Of a stretch of 64,000 bases of DNA, positions 21,006-33,145 are shown piece by piece. The stretch comes from Phaeosaccion multiseriatum (lineage: Eukaryota; Ochrophyta, other classes). The translations under genes and the position numbers were made by a program. The notes under the pieces are model-generated. The model was not told the origin of the DNA. It did no database searches and worked only from the letters and a program-made list of their open reading frames with translations. Location: NCBI GenBank assembly GCA_965112735.1, contig OZ218950.1:7068001-7132000 (forward strand). Direction: 5' to 3'. Within the stretch, counting starts at the first letter, position 1, and every line of letters starts with the position of its first letter.

Positions 21006-24000
21006 ATGATTAGTGCTATTTTCCTCATCAACCAGAAGGGCGACGTCGTGATCAGCCGCTTCTACAGGTGCGAGGCATAGGCCATGGGATGGGTGCTTCC
21101 ATGCTCCTGATACTGCTGTAGACACCGATCCTTACATATCAGCCCTTACTTCTTGGTGGTGGATCTAGAAGAAGGGGGCGAGAGAAAAAGGGAGGAGGGT
21201 AGAAATCGAAGGAAGACTGCCGTGTTGGTTCTCTCCTCGCTCGCTCAGCACGCAATGTGTGCAGCAAGTGACGTGGCTATCCTCTGTAGTCGCGGTACAA
21301 CTGCTGAACATGAGCAGCTTGTATCAGTGCTTTAGACGGGGCACCGCTTGCCACGGATAAGAATTCCCTTCCCTTCAGTTGTTCTCTCTTCGCCTCATCG
21401 CTCTCCCTCGAGATGTTTTCTGACCTAAGTTAGGGGTTTCATGCTCTCCTTCCCTCAGAGTGGCCTGCTCTATTATTTTATTGTGTGCTCTTCTTCCTTG
21501 AATGAAGGAGGGGGGGGGGGTCGTCACTCGAAATCAGGTGAAAGGGAAAACGAATGCAGTTGAGAAGGCAAGAGAGAGAAGAGAGGGGACATCTCTATTC
21601 ATGAGTTTGACTCCTACAGAAGGAGGGCACTGCCCCTATTGATGCTATCCCGGAGCCGATGGCTGACCTTGACCCTGACCGTGACCCCTGGCCCTCTCCC
21701 TCCCCCCCTACTCCCTCCTTCCCTTCCTTCCCCGCGTGTTTGGGGCTTTGCCCTTCCTCAGGGATGACGTGTCCCTGTCCGCATCCACGGCCTTCTGCCT
21801 GCAGGTCATCAAGACGAAGGAGACGGGCGCCTCCCCCCCGGTGAAACGCATCGACGGCAACACCTTCATGTACACTCGCCACAGAGACATGTACTTCGTT
21901 GCCGTCACCAGGAAGAACGCCAACGCCGCCATGGTCTTCCAGGTGGGTGACAAGCTTTGCGTACCCCCCCTCCCTCGCCCAATTCAAAGCAGATGAATTC
22001 CACTCGAGGGGTCGTGCTGGGAAGCGCTTTGTCTGTCTGGACACATCAGAGCAGAGAGCCCTTGCAGTGTGTGGGACAGGGAGGGCGGACCGAGGAGAGG
22101 GAGGCGCGAGGAGGAGGAGGAGGAGGAGGAGGAGGAGGAGGAGGAGGACGAGGAGGAGGGGAGGAGGAGCAGGAGGAGGGGGAGGCGGAGGAGGAGGAGG
22201 ATGAGGAGGAGGAGGAGGAGGAGGAGGAGGAGGAGGAGGGGGAGCAGGAGCGGAGGATGAGGAGGAGGGGAGGGAGGAGGAGGAGGAGGAGGAGCAGCAG
22301 GAGGAACAGGAGCAGGAAGGGGAGGAAGAGTAGGAGCGGGAGGAGGAGGAGGCGAAAGAGGAGGAGCAGGAGGAGGAGGAGGGGGGGGGGGGGGACAGGG
22401 GCGGCGGCTAAGGAAGTGGTGGCCGTCTTCTTCTTCTGTGCGGCGTTCGGATGCCTCACCAGTAGCAAGGGCAGGGGGTGAAGAGAGAAGAGAGAAGAGA
22501 GAGAGCTTTGCCGTCTCTGGTCTGTGTGTTCCTCGGCCGACTGTTAGACTGTTAGACTGTTAGGCCCCGAGCTCACCCTTTCGATCGCTACCTCTGCCCC
22601 TCGCTAGCTGCACTACACCTGCACCTCACTAGGCTGTCCTCCCCCTCCTCCACCTCCTCCTGCTCCTCCTCCTCCTCCTCCTTCTCCTCCTTTCCCTCCT
22701 CCTCCTCCTCCTCCTGCTCCTCCTCCTCCTCCTCCTTCTCCTCCTTTTCCTCCTCCTCCTCCTCCTCCTCCTCCTCCTCCTCCTCCTCCTTCTCCTCCTT
22801 TTCCTCCTCCTCCTCCTCCTCCTTCTCCTCCTCCTCCTCCTCCTCCTCCTCCTCATCCCCCTCCCCCCCCCCCTCCTCCTCCCCCCCTACTGTACCCCAA
22901 CTTAGTTCCTCCACGAGTGCATCACCATCCTGCAGAGCTACTTTAAGAAGACGTTCGATGAGGGCACGCTCAAGAACAACATGACTCTCATTTACGAGCT
23001 TATGGACGAGACGCTCGACTGGGGCTACCCGCAGGTAAAGGCATATGGGCAGGCTGGCGCATGGACAGGCAGGCTGGAGTGAAAGGAGAGAAAGGAGGCA
23101 ACAGCAGAATTGGATGGAAGGGTGGAGCAGCTCACCTTGGCCCACTCGATTCATGCTATCCGTTGTTTGCTTCCTTTCTTCATCCGGAAATTCCCGAAAT
23201 TGGGTACCTGTACCTTTTGCCACCCCCCCTAACCTTCTCATTAGATCACGGGAGTTGAGCAACTAAGGGGCGTCATCAGTTTAGGCGACCAACGGATTGA
23301 GGTGAGACGACAGACAGACTGAATGACTGACTGACTGACTGACTGACTGACAAACTGACTGACTGTCTACACAGAGGGGGGGGTGAGGGGGTAACGGTCG
23401 GGGTGGGCTTGCGTCGACAAACACTGCCACACACCACGGAATAAGGACCGACCGAGCCGGGGATGATGATTATATGCCTGCCCACCTGTTGCCTTTCCTA
23501 TTGACGCGAGCACGAACAAATAATAATGCGCAATACCCCACAGGTCTCTGCCAACGAGACGAGCCAGCTGACCAGTCAGATCACCGGGGCAATTGACTGG
23601 AGGAGAGAGGGCATTCGCCACAGGAAGAATGAGGTGGGTGGGCGGGGTGGGACTTGCGATGCGAAAGGGTAGGAGTGTGTGTGTGGGTACGTGCATGTCT
23701 TCCTTGTAAGGGGCCCTGCCCTTTTTGAGTGGCCTTGCAATGAGCGGTACGGCCCACACCGATAAGGAACCCTGAAACTGAAACTAAACTGGACGTGCAC
23801 ACCTTCCCTGTGCCCTCTTCCCTCTGCCCTCTTGTGTAGGTGTACATTGACGTGTTGGAGTCTGTGAATCTTCTCATGTCAAGCACCGGGGTGGTGCTGC
23901 GGCAAGACGTGACGGGAAATGTGAGTGCAAGACGCCCCCATCCTAACCTCCTCCTCCTCCTCCTCCTCCTCTTCTTCCTTCTTCTTCCTTCTTCTTCTTC

Positions 24001-26529
24001 TTCTTCTTCTTCTTCTTCTCTTCTTCTTCTTCTTCTTCTTCTTCTTCTTCTTCTTCTTCTTCTTCCTGCTCCTGATGATCACGAATCTGAAACTGAATGT
24101 ACCGCTTCTGCTGCTGCTTCTGCTGCAGCTGCTGACCCGCTCCACGATCCACGATCCGCTATCTCTGCTCACCCTTGTGCTGACTGCTCTCCTTAGGTGC
24201 AAATGAAGGCGTATTTAACGGGAATGCCCGAGTGCAAGTTTGGCCTCAACGACAAGGTAAGGCGCGTGAGTGCGCGTGTGTGCATGTGTTGGCCCCTACA
24301 TAAGTATGTGCGCAATGCTGAAAATACCCTCCCTCTCTCTGTCCCCTGTCTCTTCCTCTCTCTGTATCTTCTCTCTTCCCCTCCCTCTCTCCCCCCCCTC
24401 TCTTTCTCTCTCTCACACGCACCCTCCCTCCCCCTCTCTCTCTTGGCGTATGCACTCTATGTCCATCCCATCACCACCTCCAACCTTAGCTGCTGATGGA
24501 GCGAGACGTCAAGACCCGCAACACATCACAGACCAAGCGAGCAGTGGAGCTCGACGACTGCGCCTTCCATCGCTGCGTCCGCCTCGGGAAGGTTCGTTTC
24601 CATTCCAGTTTTTGGGCCCCGGCTTCTACACTGCTCCCCTTTCAACAGTGGCTGCAGGCGGCTTGTCGGCCTCTTGATTCTGTCCAAGGGGGGGGGGCGT
24701 TGGATTCCCATACACGAGTATGCACCCCTCCTTTCCATTGCCTTCCTTAGGCTTGCGCTCTGACATCCGCCTCTCTCTGACTCTCTCTATCCTTCCCCTC
24801 CCTCCGTGCCTCTCTCTCTTCCTCCCTCCCCTCCCTTCCCCTCTCCCTCCCTCCCTCCCTCCCTCTCTCTCTCTCCGCCTCTCTCTCTCACTCGCTCTCT
24901 CTTCTCTCCCCCCCCTCCGCATCACCAACACGCTCAGTTCGACGCCGATCGCACCATCACCTTCATCCCCCCCGACGGAGAGTTTGAACTGATGAGGTAC
25001 AGGGTGGCCACGGACAATGTGGTGCTGCCCTTCAGAGTCATCGCTAATGTCGCAGAACAAAAGACGTAAGTAGAGAGAGAAAGAGAAGAGAGAGAGAAAG
25101 AGAGACAGAGAGAGAGAGAAAGAGAAGAGAGAGACAGCGACAAGAGACAAGCAAAGAGAGAGGCAGACAGCGACCGCGTAGGAGGAAGCATGGACATGGA
25201 GAGGGACGCACCTTCTTCCTGACGTGTTGGGCATATATGCGGCGGCTGCTGCGGTCTCTCCTCCTTGCCCTCCCTCCTCCCCTCTCCTCCCCCGGCGGAC
25301 ACATGCCCACAAACCCCCTTGAGCCCTTTCCTTTCCCACCCCCCGTTTCTCGCTACTCCCCACCCCCCTCCCCCGCCTCCTCCTCCCTCATCTCCTCTCC
25401 TCTCCTCTCCTCCCCCTCATGCAGACACGTGTCAATCGACGTCAAGTGCCGAGCGACCTTCTCTGGTGATCTGTTCGGGTCCAACATCGTGATTAAAGTC
25501 CCCGTGCCCAAGAACACGGCCAAGTGTCACTTTAGACACTCCTCAGGGAGAGCCAAGTACGAGCCTGCACAGGTGTGTACACAACACACAGAGCAGAGAA
25601 CCAACTGGCATAGGAGAGAGGGAGTCACAGCTGGAGGGCAGAGGGGCAGGGCGGCAGGGCGGTATATATAGATAGATGGTGCACTCGGGGTGGAAGGGTA
25701 GGAGGTGTTGGTGGTGGTGTGTGAGCCCAGGGGGGACCCACCCCTATCCCTCGGGAGGGAGGGAGGGAGGGGAGGAAAGGAGGGCTCCACTCGCTTTATG
25801 ATATGGTGCCGTTAAGCTTCACCTTGGCTGCAAAGCCTGTTTGCTTGGCCCTTGAACTCACGTCTCCCTACGTGGTCGGAAGGAGGAGGGATGGGTCGTA
25901 TCTTCCTTGCTGGACGCTCGTTGACGTTTTCTGCCGCTCCTGCTCTGCTTGCTACCTGCTGCTGCTGCTGCTGCTGCTGCTGCTTCTGCCTGCTGCTTCT
26001 CTCTGTGCGTGCGTGCGCAGGGTGCGGTGGTGTGGCGGATTCGACGCTTCACGGGAGGGACGGAGCAGGTACTGCACTTGGGGGTGGAGCTGACCCCCAA
26101 CATTAGAGAGAAGACGTGGTCCAGGCCGCCCATTCAGGTGCGTGTGTGTGTGTGTGTGTGTGCGTGTGTGTACAGTATGTGTGTGTGCGCGTGTGTGTGT
26201 GCGCGTGTGTGCGTGCTGCGCGTGTATGTATGTGTGTGGAGAGATGGGAGTAGTCCCTTACTCGCCCTCTCGCATCATCACCCCCCAATTGAATCTCTGC
26301 TGCAGTGCGTGCGTTCGTGCCTGTGTGCGTAGGCGTGTGTGTGTGTGTACTCACCCTGCCTACCTGGTGTGTGTGTGTGCGAATGAAACAGATGGAGTTC
26401 CAGGTGCCTATGTTCGCGTCTTCAGGGGTGCACGTGCGCTTCCTGCGAGTGTACGACAGGAGCGGTTACAACACCAGCAGATGGGTGCGTTACATCACCC
26501 GGGCGGGCACCTACAACATACGCATCTGA
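21006..26529 (+). CDS. AP2M: AP-2 complex mu subunit (clathrin adaptor)
   Basis: Model of 12 exons: 21006-21067, 21762-21942, 22906-23034, 23245-23301, 23544-23633, 23840-23920, 24197-24256, 24490-24591, 24938-25065, 25425-25572, 26021-26137, 26392-26529; 430 residues, close to plant and animal AP-2 mu. All splice sites are GT-AG and every join keeps frame. The longin-type N-terminus reads [20 protein letters not shown] then [12 protein letters not shown], and ends near [10 protein letters not shown]. The linker has the [12 protein letters not shown] motif. The mu homology domain shows [42 protein letters not shown] and the final [32 protein letters not shown] is closest to plant AP2M. The protein binds tyrosine-based cargo signals and AP-2 partners at the plasma membrane. 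Introns carry GT, CT and long triplet repeats. Confidence 0.92.
22105..22860. repeat. Complementary (GAG)n and (CTC)n tracts in AP-2 mu intron 2
   Basis: Within one intron (21943-22905) a purine tract of mostly GAG/GGA units (about 22105-22395) is followed, after about 235 bp, by a pyrimidine tract of mostly CTC/TCC units (about 22630-22860). The two are complementary in the transcript, so the intron could fold into a very long imperfect hairpin. ORFs through either tract are artefacts. Confidence 0.85.
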
Positions 26530-27474
26530 TGGGGCGATGATGATGGCAGCGGAGGGCTGCAAGAGAGAGCAACACAGGGGGGTAGGGAGGGGGCGCTGCG
26601 GTCCCTCACGGCGGCGAGAGTGGGCATGGGGCACGGTACGCAGATGGGATGGAATGACTGCGCAGAGGGCTTGGCTCCTGTGCAGAGGGCTTCCTTAGTC
26701 CCTGTTGAAACGGCTTTGCTTCCTCTATGGAGGGCTTTGCTTCCTGTATTGACGGCTTTGGATCCTGGCTTCTGCGTGGGAAGAGGGCAGCAGTTGGCGC
26801 CGTTCGTACAGACAAAAGTCGGGGCGTCATTATGTCCGCATAGCTGCGTGGGGAGGGGATGAGGAAAGGGGAGGGCGAAGGCGTGAGGGCGTGCTTATCT
26901 TGTCCGTGGGGCGTCTCCGGCAACACATTGATGGGGTTGTGTGTTTAAGAGTGAGTGTGGACCTTTCCGGGACCTTTCTACTCGTGCGCGGAGTGAGCGA
27001 ACGGCTTGGTCGGACCAGACCCACTGATCGGGTACAAGAGGCGTGATGGGACTTGCCCACCCAGTGCCAGACGAAGCACGGATTGCGACTTTCGGACTTT
27101 CCGGCACGCTGCGAGCATCCCCAATGCTCACCTGAGCGCCGCCATGCTTGAAGCACCAACCCTCCGGGAGAGAGGTGGTCGCAGCGAGGTGGAGCGTGGC
27201 TCTTGGCCGATGGGAGGGTCGACAGCGAGGACGAAACCTGACCACCTTTGGTGCCATTATGTATCGGATGTGGAAAACGATCACTCACAGATGGCACAGA
27301 CCCTTCCTTCCCTTCATTGATTCCCCTTCCTTCCCTTCTAATATAGACCTTCCCTTCTCTCTTATATAGTGATCCTACTCTCATCTGAAGGATCAGAATG
27401 ATATGAAAAGGAGGGTGTGGTGGTGAGAAAGAGTGAAGGCGGGGGAAGAAGAGCGACAGGACGAGGGCTGAACA
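26530..27474. other. Intergenic spacer with degenerate tandem repeats
   Basis: At 26655-26780 a degenerate unit resembling GAGGGCTTTGCTTCCTGTAT repeats about five times. At 27300-27365 there are runs of CCTTCCTTCCC. Short ORFs on the minus strand (about 26606-27284) start at non-ATG codons and match nothing I recognise. The end near 27475 should hold the promoter of the hydrolase gene. Confidence 0.4.
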
Positions 27475-28345
27475 ATGGGAATAGTAAGCGTGGTTGTAAG
27501 TGTTGCCTTCCTTGCTGTGGCCATCTCGGTTTACCTCCCATGGGCACACAACCGCGAGTGGCGGAACACTGAACGAGGCAGCGCCGTCAAGGTGTACGGT
27601 GGCAAGAGAGGAGAGAGTGAGAAGAAGCTCCCAACGGTCGTGATCGTGCCTGGCTTGGACGGCTGTACGTCCTTCTTTGCGGATGTGACGCCTGCCTTGA
27701 CTGCCCTCGGCTACAAGGTGATATTGTTCGAGCTGCCGCTGGCCGAGCCGCCCTGGTCGACCGAGGCAGCGGCCAATCGGGAGAGACAGCAGCAGCAGAG
27801 ACTGGACAGCAGTGCAAAAAAGACCCGGCAAACGTACAACGAGTACACCTTCGATTACATCGCCTCCGAGCTCGCTCTCGCCATCCCCGAGGAGGAGGAC
27901 CAGAAGCTGGCTATCGTGGCAGAGAGCTTCGGGGGCTTTGTAGCTCAAAGATTCGCTCTGCTTTACCCGGAGCGTGTGCACAAACTCGTGTTTCTCAGCG
28001 CGCTCCTCAGGCCCGACCTCACACCCGTTGTTCAGTTCAAAGCCACCTTTGTACTCCCTATTGTGGAGTCCATCGGGTACCTCTTCCCCTCCTTCGCGCA
28101 GGGCTTGTTCGCCTCCTTCCATGTCAGCGACGTGGTGGAGAGCCATGAGCCCGCTTGGGTCAAGGCCCTGTTTCTCAAGGAGGCCTCCTGGGCGCATCAC
28201 TTCAGCGTGAGTAGTAGTGTAATTGCGTAGGGAGGGAAGGCGGCAGTTTAGGTGGCGTGATGAGAGTGAGAGTGAGAGGGGGTTTGCGTATTGTCGTGTT
28301 GTGAAGAGCGCCGCAAGACCCGAGCCACCAGCCCACGCCAAACCT

Positions 28346-28379
<34 letters not shown>

Positions 28380-28795
28380 CCGCCCTCCCGCCCTCTCTCT
28401 CTCTCCCTCTCTATCTATCTATCTCTGTGTGTCTCTCTCTCCGCCCCTCCCTCTCCCCCCCTCCCCCCCTCTCTCTGTGTGTGCCTCATTGTCCCCCCTC
28501 TCCCATGATGCGCAGGTCATGGCTCGGTGCAAGATTGCGATCGAATTCGACGGCACGGCTGACGTGAGTACCAGAACATGGCAGAATTTCCCTCCCCTGC
28601 TCCCTCCTATCCCCAATTGGGCCACGGAACAGAGACAGATCGCTTGTCTGTATGCTTCGCACGCGCCCTCCCCTTGCCCACTCGCTCGCTTTTCCGCTTA
28701 CGAACACGCACACACGTATCCTCAGCACCCCTTTCTCTCTTCTCCCCTCACCCACTCTCTCTCTGTCTCTCCCTCTCACTCTCTCTCCTCGCGCC

Positions 28796-28833
<38 letters not shown>

Positions 28834-29199
28834 CCCTCTCACCCTCTCCTCCCCCTCCCTCTCTCTCTCTCTCTCTCCTCTCCCTCTCACCCTCTCTCCT
28901 CCCCCTCCCCCTCTCTCTCTCTCTCTCACACTCTCTCACTCTCTCTCCCACACACGCCATACCAACCGTCACCACTCCCCCCCCTCCTGCTCCACCTCTC
29001 CTCAACACAGGCACCGCAGATCCGCTTTCCCTCCCTCATCGTGTACGGCGAATCAGACTCCTTCACCGCCTTCGGAGCGGGGCAGTTACACGCCGCCCTG
29101 CCCCACAGCACGCTCAGCGGCATCCCGGGGGGGCACTTGCCTCATGTGACGCATCCGGAGGCCTTCGTAGACGCCGTGCATGCGTTCCTCACCTCCTGA
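27475..29199 (+). CDS. Alpha/beta-hydrolase fold protein with N-terminal membrane anchor
   Basis: Model: join(27475..28206, 28516..28563, 29011..29199), 322 residues, phase-0 introns. Residues ~4-22 are a hydrophobic signal anchor (VVVSVAFLAVAISVYLPW). The fold signature follows: VVIVPGLDGCTSFFADV for the first strand and oxyanion loop, nucleophile elbow AESFGGF (Ser after IVAES, Ala replacing the usual first Gly), YGESDSF with the probable catalytic Asp, and GGHLPHVTHP with the catalytic His near the C-terminus. The triad is therefore complete. Length and elbow context recall maspardin (SPG21)-like hydrolases, but I would not go beyond the superfamily. Exon 2 is only 48 bp. Intron 2 (28564-29010) is almost wholly CT-rich. 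Substrate unknown. Confidence 0.78.
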
Positions 29200-30143
29200 G
29201 CTCACACGTACGAGAGTACGTGGGAGTACGTGAGGAGGAGTGGGAAGATGATGCCCTAGACGGTTATGGTGGCAGCAGCAACAGTAGCCCCGATCTGTAG
29301 ATAGTTCGTTACATTTGTATTTTAATTCCCCCCCCCCCCCCCAGCGTAATACTATTAATACCAAGTAAGTTTGTGAAGCAAAGGGGAGAGGAAGGGTTGC
29401 TCTCTCGCAACCTTCGCAAGAGCAAACAAGAGGAAGCTTTACCATTCAGCCAAGAGGAGTTTACCCATTTAGCCAAGAGAGGGCGGCTATACACACTGCC
29501 ACAGACTGCCATCCATTGTTTGTGCTGCTGTCGTTGCTCGACGCCTCGGGGTAATAAGGCCAGCAACACCCCCGTAACCACACAGCGCCGCCTCTTCCTC
29601 CCCCCCCCTCGGCCACTGGTAAGCACCTGAAGGTGTGCGAAAACTTGGGGGGGCTGCTGTGGGTTGGCGTGCTTCTTCTTCGTTGTTCTTCTGTGACCAA
29701 GGCCACGTTCCGCGGAGGTAACACAGCATTGGTGCGTGCGACACAGCAAGAAAGGCCGACACCACCGAAGCCCTTAGTTGAAGGGCGACCAAATAGGCTG
29801 AGACGGTAGAGCCACCCTCGCTGCTCTGCCTCTTGTGTTGCGGTGCTTCGGCCAAGTCTCCTCTTTCTCTGGTGCCGGAGTGTCTCCCCCCCCCCTGCCC
29901 CCTCCCACCGCCCACTCGGTCGCCGAGTTATTCGCTCTCACAATGGAAGGAAGTGTACGTTCGCTGCCATCGATACGTGCACGGAACAAGAAGCGGCCGA
30001 CACCGCACGCAAGTGAAGGTAAATCTTACTCTACTCGTTCACACACACACACCTCACGAGGGGACAAAAGAAGTGAGCAAGTCGCGACTCATGAGGAATC
30101 ATTCACGGATTCCTTCACGCATTCATCATCTGCGTGGCACCAC
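29200..30143. other. Intergenic region with one possible unassigned exon
   Basis: Mostly non-coding. At 29942-30019 an ATG opens a short basic reading frame (MEGSVRSLPSIRARNKKRPT) that ends at a good donor (GAAG then GTAAAT), which looks like a first exon. I found no partner exon before the convergent BCP1-like gene, so it is not called as a gene. Poly-C runs occur at 29329-29342 and 29888-29895. Confidence 0.35.
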
Positions 30144-32101
30144 TCACAGAGGCGGCACCATGGTCTCGACGGCTTGCAGGCAGCTGCCCAAGCTCGAAGC
30201 AGGCAGTACGCTTACTGCTCGATAACTCGCCCCCCCCCCCCCCCCTCCTCCTGCTGCTGCAGCAGCCGACAGGTCGGAAGGCATATGGACTGCAAAGAAC
30301 ACTTCCGCCTCCCCCGCTAGCACCTCCTCATCGAAGTTATCAAAGTACAGGTCCTTGGGCTGTAGGTTGGGTGTGCTGATGCTGCTGCTGCTACTGCTGC
30401 TTGTTGCAGCGGCGATGGACACAAAGTAATCAAACTTGAATTTGTCGCGGTGGTCCTGCGATATCTGTGCACAGACGAGTTGAATCACACACGAGTCACC
30501 GGATCGGCCGGACAGGAGCAGCGGCGGAGAAACGACGGGGGAGAAAGGCACACACAAACATCGGCAGCTGGCGTGTGAGGCGTGCAAAGGCAAAGGTGTC
30601 AGGAGTCATGAGAGGACTGCCCAGCCGCTAGGGGAGGTCGAGTGAAGCTCAAGCCTCCGCTCAAGACCCTTGCCCCTGCCCCCCCCCCCCCCCCCACGCT
30701 ACGTACTACCCTTGTCACCCTTGCCTTCTCTTCCCTCCCTCTCTTCCCTCTCTCAACCCCCCTCTCCCTCCCTCTCACTCTCCCTTTCTCTCGCCCCCCT
30801 CCCCCTTCTCTCTCTCCATCCCTCTCTCCCTCCTACCTCGTTGTCCTTGGCCCACTCGATGTCGTCTCTGAGGCACTCGAGCAGCTTGGGAACGAGCTGC
30901 ACGGGGAGGTTTAGCATGCGAGCGTTCACGAGCAGCCCAGCCTGTGAGGATACGGAGATACAGGGAGAGGAGCCGCCCGCAGATGGAGCGAGTTACAGTC
31001 ACAAAAGCAGCAGCGACATGTGGTCAGGTTAAGCCACGGCTCACTGAACACCTTCATGCGCACCTCGAGACGGCCCACACATCGCACAAGGAGTCCAAAT
31101 CTCAAGCCGGCTCCCTTTCTCTCCCCCCCTTCCTACCCCCCCTCCCTCCTAGCTCCTCCTCTCCCATCTTCCTACTTCTGACCTTCTTGGTGCTGTCCTT
31201 TCCGATGATCTGCTCCAGCGCCTCCCTCTGGCCCGCCTTGCCCGCCTGCTGCAGTAAGAAGGAGGTCACCGCGGCGACGGCGGGACTGGCCGAGTGGAAG
31301 CGGAGAGGAAGGGCACTCATGAAGGCGAATACCGAGTCGTCGGAGGCGTCGCTCGAGACAACCGTGCCCACCGCGCCTAAGGGGGAAAGCGCGCCAGACA
31401 GACGAGGAGAGTTAGGGGCGAGGGATGAAGCAGAGGCATTGCATGGGTCAAGGGCACCGAGCGGCCCACCACGAGAGAAGGGGGCAAAGCTCCCAACTGT
31501 ATAACCGTATGCATGCCCACCACACACACCGGCACACGCGAAGGCAGAGGTCAAGAGACTCACCCTGCGCGATGAGGAGGTCGGCGAGGCCTGACAGCGG
31601 CACGCTGGCCTGGGGAGGTAGGTACCCCTTGAGCAGCGCCATGACTCCGTGGTAGTACAGCTCGTCAGGGTCGCGGAACTCGAAGTTGATACTCACCTTG
31701 GTGCCCTGAGCTTCCTTCCCCTCCTCGTCCTCCTCAGCATCATCATCGTCGTCATCATCGTTTGAGTCGTCGTACTCCCCTTCGTCCTCTTGCGCCATCT
31801 TCCCTCCCAGGGGGATGAGCTCCTCGCCGCTGTCTTCGTCCTCCTCGCCACTTCCATCACTGCCTTCCTTGTCCTCCGCGCTATTGTCTTTTTTCACGTC
31901 CTTCTCCTCCTTCTCCAGCTTCGCCTTCTTCGTCTCTCGCCCCTTCCCCTTTCGCTTGCCCGCATCTGCCTTCGAGCCCCCTGTCCCTGCTACTCCTGCT
32001 GCTGCTGCTGCTTCGCCACTGGAAACGTTGTTCTGCTCCCGCGGCTTCCCCTCTTTCGTTGAGGCAGCCCCTCCTCCACCGGCTGCCTTCCTCTTTACCA
32101 T
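30144..32101 (-). CDS. BCP1/BCCIP-family protein (nuclear export and ribosomal protein chaperone type)
   Basis: Model: complement(join(30144..30464, 30837..30941, 31183..31376, 31564..32101)), 385 residues. Start is the ATG at 32099-32101; all joins keep frame. Residues 1-~130 are Lys/Glu/Asp-rich and likely nuclear. The conserved BCP1 elements come in order: VSINFEFRDPDELYYHGVMA, LADLLIAQGAVGTVV, VFAFMSALPL, a helix ending EQIIGK, GLLVNARMLNLPVQLVPKLL, DDIEWAKDNE, then FKFDYFVSIA and LYFDNFDEEVLAGEAEVFFA. Yeast Bcp1 escorts the ribosomal protein uL14 and supports nuclear export; animal BCCIP binds BRCA2 and p21. These roles come from the family. The C-terminal Gly/Ser tail after VFFAVHMPSDL is probably not conserved. 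Confidence 0.8.
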
Positions 32102-32169
32102 CTCTTCTCTTATGTCCCACAAATAAAAAATTTATGGCTGGATCGTGGCGGGGGACTTTATTGACTTAA

Positions 32170-32199
32170 TAGGAATCACCTAAGAAACTGAAAGTGTGA

Positions 32200-32237
<38 letters not shown>

Positions 32238-32730
32238 GTGTCGCTGTGTCTCCGGGGCCCTCGAGGGGCCGGTTACTCCCCCTCTAGGGCGGGGAGGGGG
32301 AGTGCGGGACCGGCTCCGCGGTTGAGCCGACCCAGGAAGGCGCGCTCCCGCTCCGAGAGCCACATCTGGTGGCTGCAGCTGACGAGGCGGCGTAGTCGTG
32401 TCAGGACGTGGCCCTTGGTGGTGGAGGAGCCCGTGCGGCCAGTGCGGGTGACCACGTGCTCGGCGAGTGCGTGCAGGAGCGATTGCGCCTGTGCGCCGAG
32501 TCGGCCGTGGGTCTCGATGGCGAAGGTGGAGAGGCGAACACGCTCTCGGTCGTAGGTGCCCCTGTAATGTCGCTCCTTGCGGGTCTCGCTGTTGGCGGCT
32601 GCCGCTCCCGGTCTAATGTCCGTGCGGAGCACATTCAAGGCCGTCCTGCAGAGGTTGTTACTCAGGGTTAGGTCAAGCATGTGCGCCGGGTGGGCAAAGG
32701 TGGGGTCGCGGGCTCCGGCGGGGTGGGAAG
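32170..32730 (-). pseudogene. 5'-truncated non-LTR retrotransposon fragment (C-terminal endonuclease end)
   Basis: Read on the minus strand, about 32690-32273 encodes SETRKERHYRGTYDRERVRL then STFAIETHGRLG. This parallels the C-terminal restriction-like endonuclease end of the larger fragment at 33080-34651 (EERKRTHYLGSF, CIAIETYGRLG), but it is clearly a different, diverged copy. The reverse transcriptase and the first part of the endonuclease are absent, as expected of 5' truncation. A (CA)n microsatellite (plus-strand TG at about 32200-32235) lies at the 3' end and may be the element's tail. Not a functional gene. Confidence 0.65.
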
Positions 32731-32829
32731 AGCCTTTAAGTGCCATCTGATCGTTACTTTTACACTGCTGCGATCCATCCACAAACACAAATAAAACACG
32801 GACACGGAGTTGTGAGAGTGGTGTATAAT

Positions 32830-33145
32830 GGAGGGGTGCGTGATGTATATTAGAGCTTATGGGCTCAGTATTGGAGCGCTCGAGGTAAGTTGTAACCATG
32901 TGTAGATGCGTGTGTGTGTGGTAGTGATGGAGAGTGATGTGGAGGGGAAGAGGGGTGCGTGATGTATATTAGAGCTTATGGGCTCAGTATTGGAGCTTGA
33001 AATATATATATGAGCTTATGGGCTCGTTATTGGCGCGCTTGAGGTGAGTGATAACGTGATAACGTGATAACATGAGTAAGTGCTGTGGAGGGTTGTGGAC
33101 TTTGTCTTGGCCACGGAGCTGTCCGTAACATTAGTGCTGTGGAGA
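32830..33145. repeat. Tandem modules between two retrotransposon fragments
   Basis: The motif ATTAGAGCTTATGGGCTCAG with a following GTATTGGAGC recurs at about 32850, 32965 and 33008. It is followed by a roughly 48-bp module, TGTGGACTTTGTCTTGGCCA in its centre, at about 33080-33130. Both module types appear again downstream of the plus-strand fragment (34714-34895). They look like retrotransposon terminal sequences. Confidence 0.65.

Noticed and set aside
22046-22856. ORFs of poly-Glu, poly-Arg, poly-Leu and poly-Ser in the AP-2 mu intron
   Set aside because: They lie wholly within a well-supported intron and consist only of triplet repeats.
26895-27284. 129-codon minus-strand ORF in the AP-2 mu/hydrolase spacer
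   Set aside because: Starts at a non-ATG codon, has no domain and no splice partner; kept only as an unassigned spacer.
26830-28341. 503-codon minus-strand ORF opposite the alpha/beta hydrolase
   Set aside because: No known motif; the plus strand carries a complete catalytic triad in a properly spliced gene.
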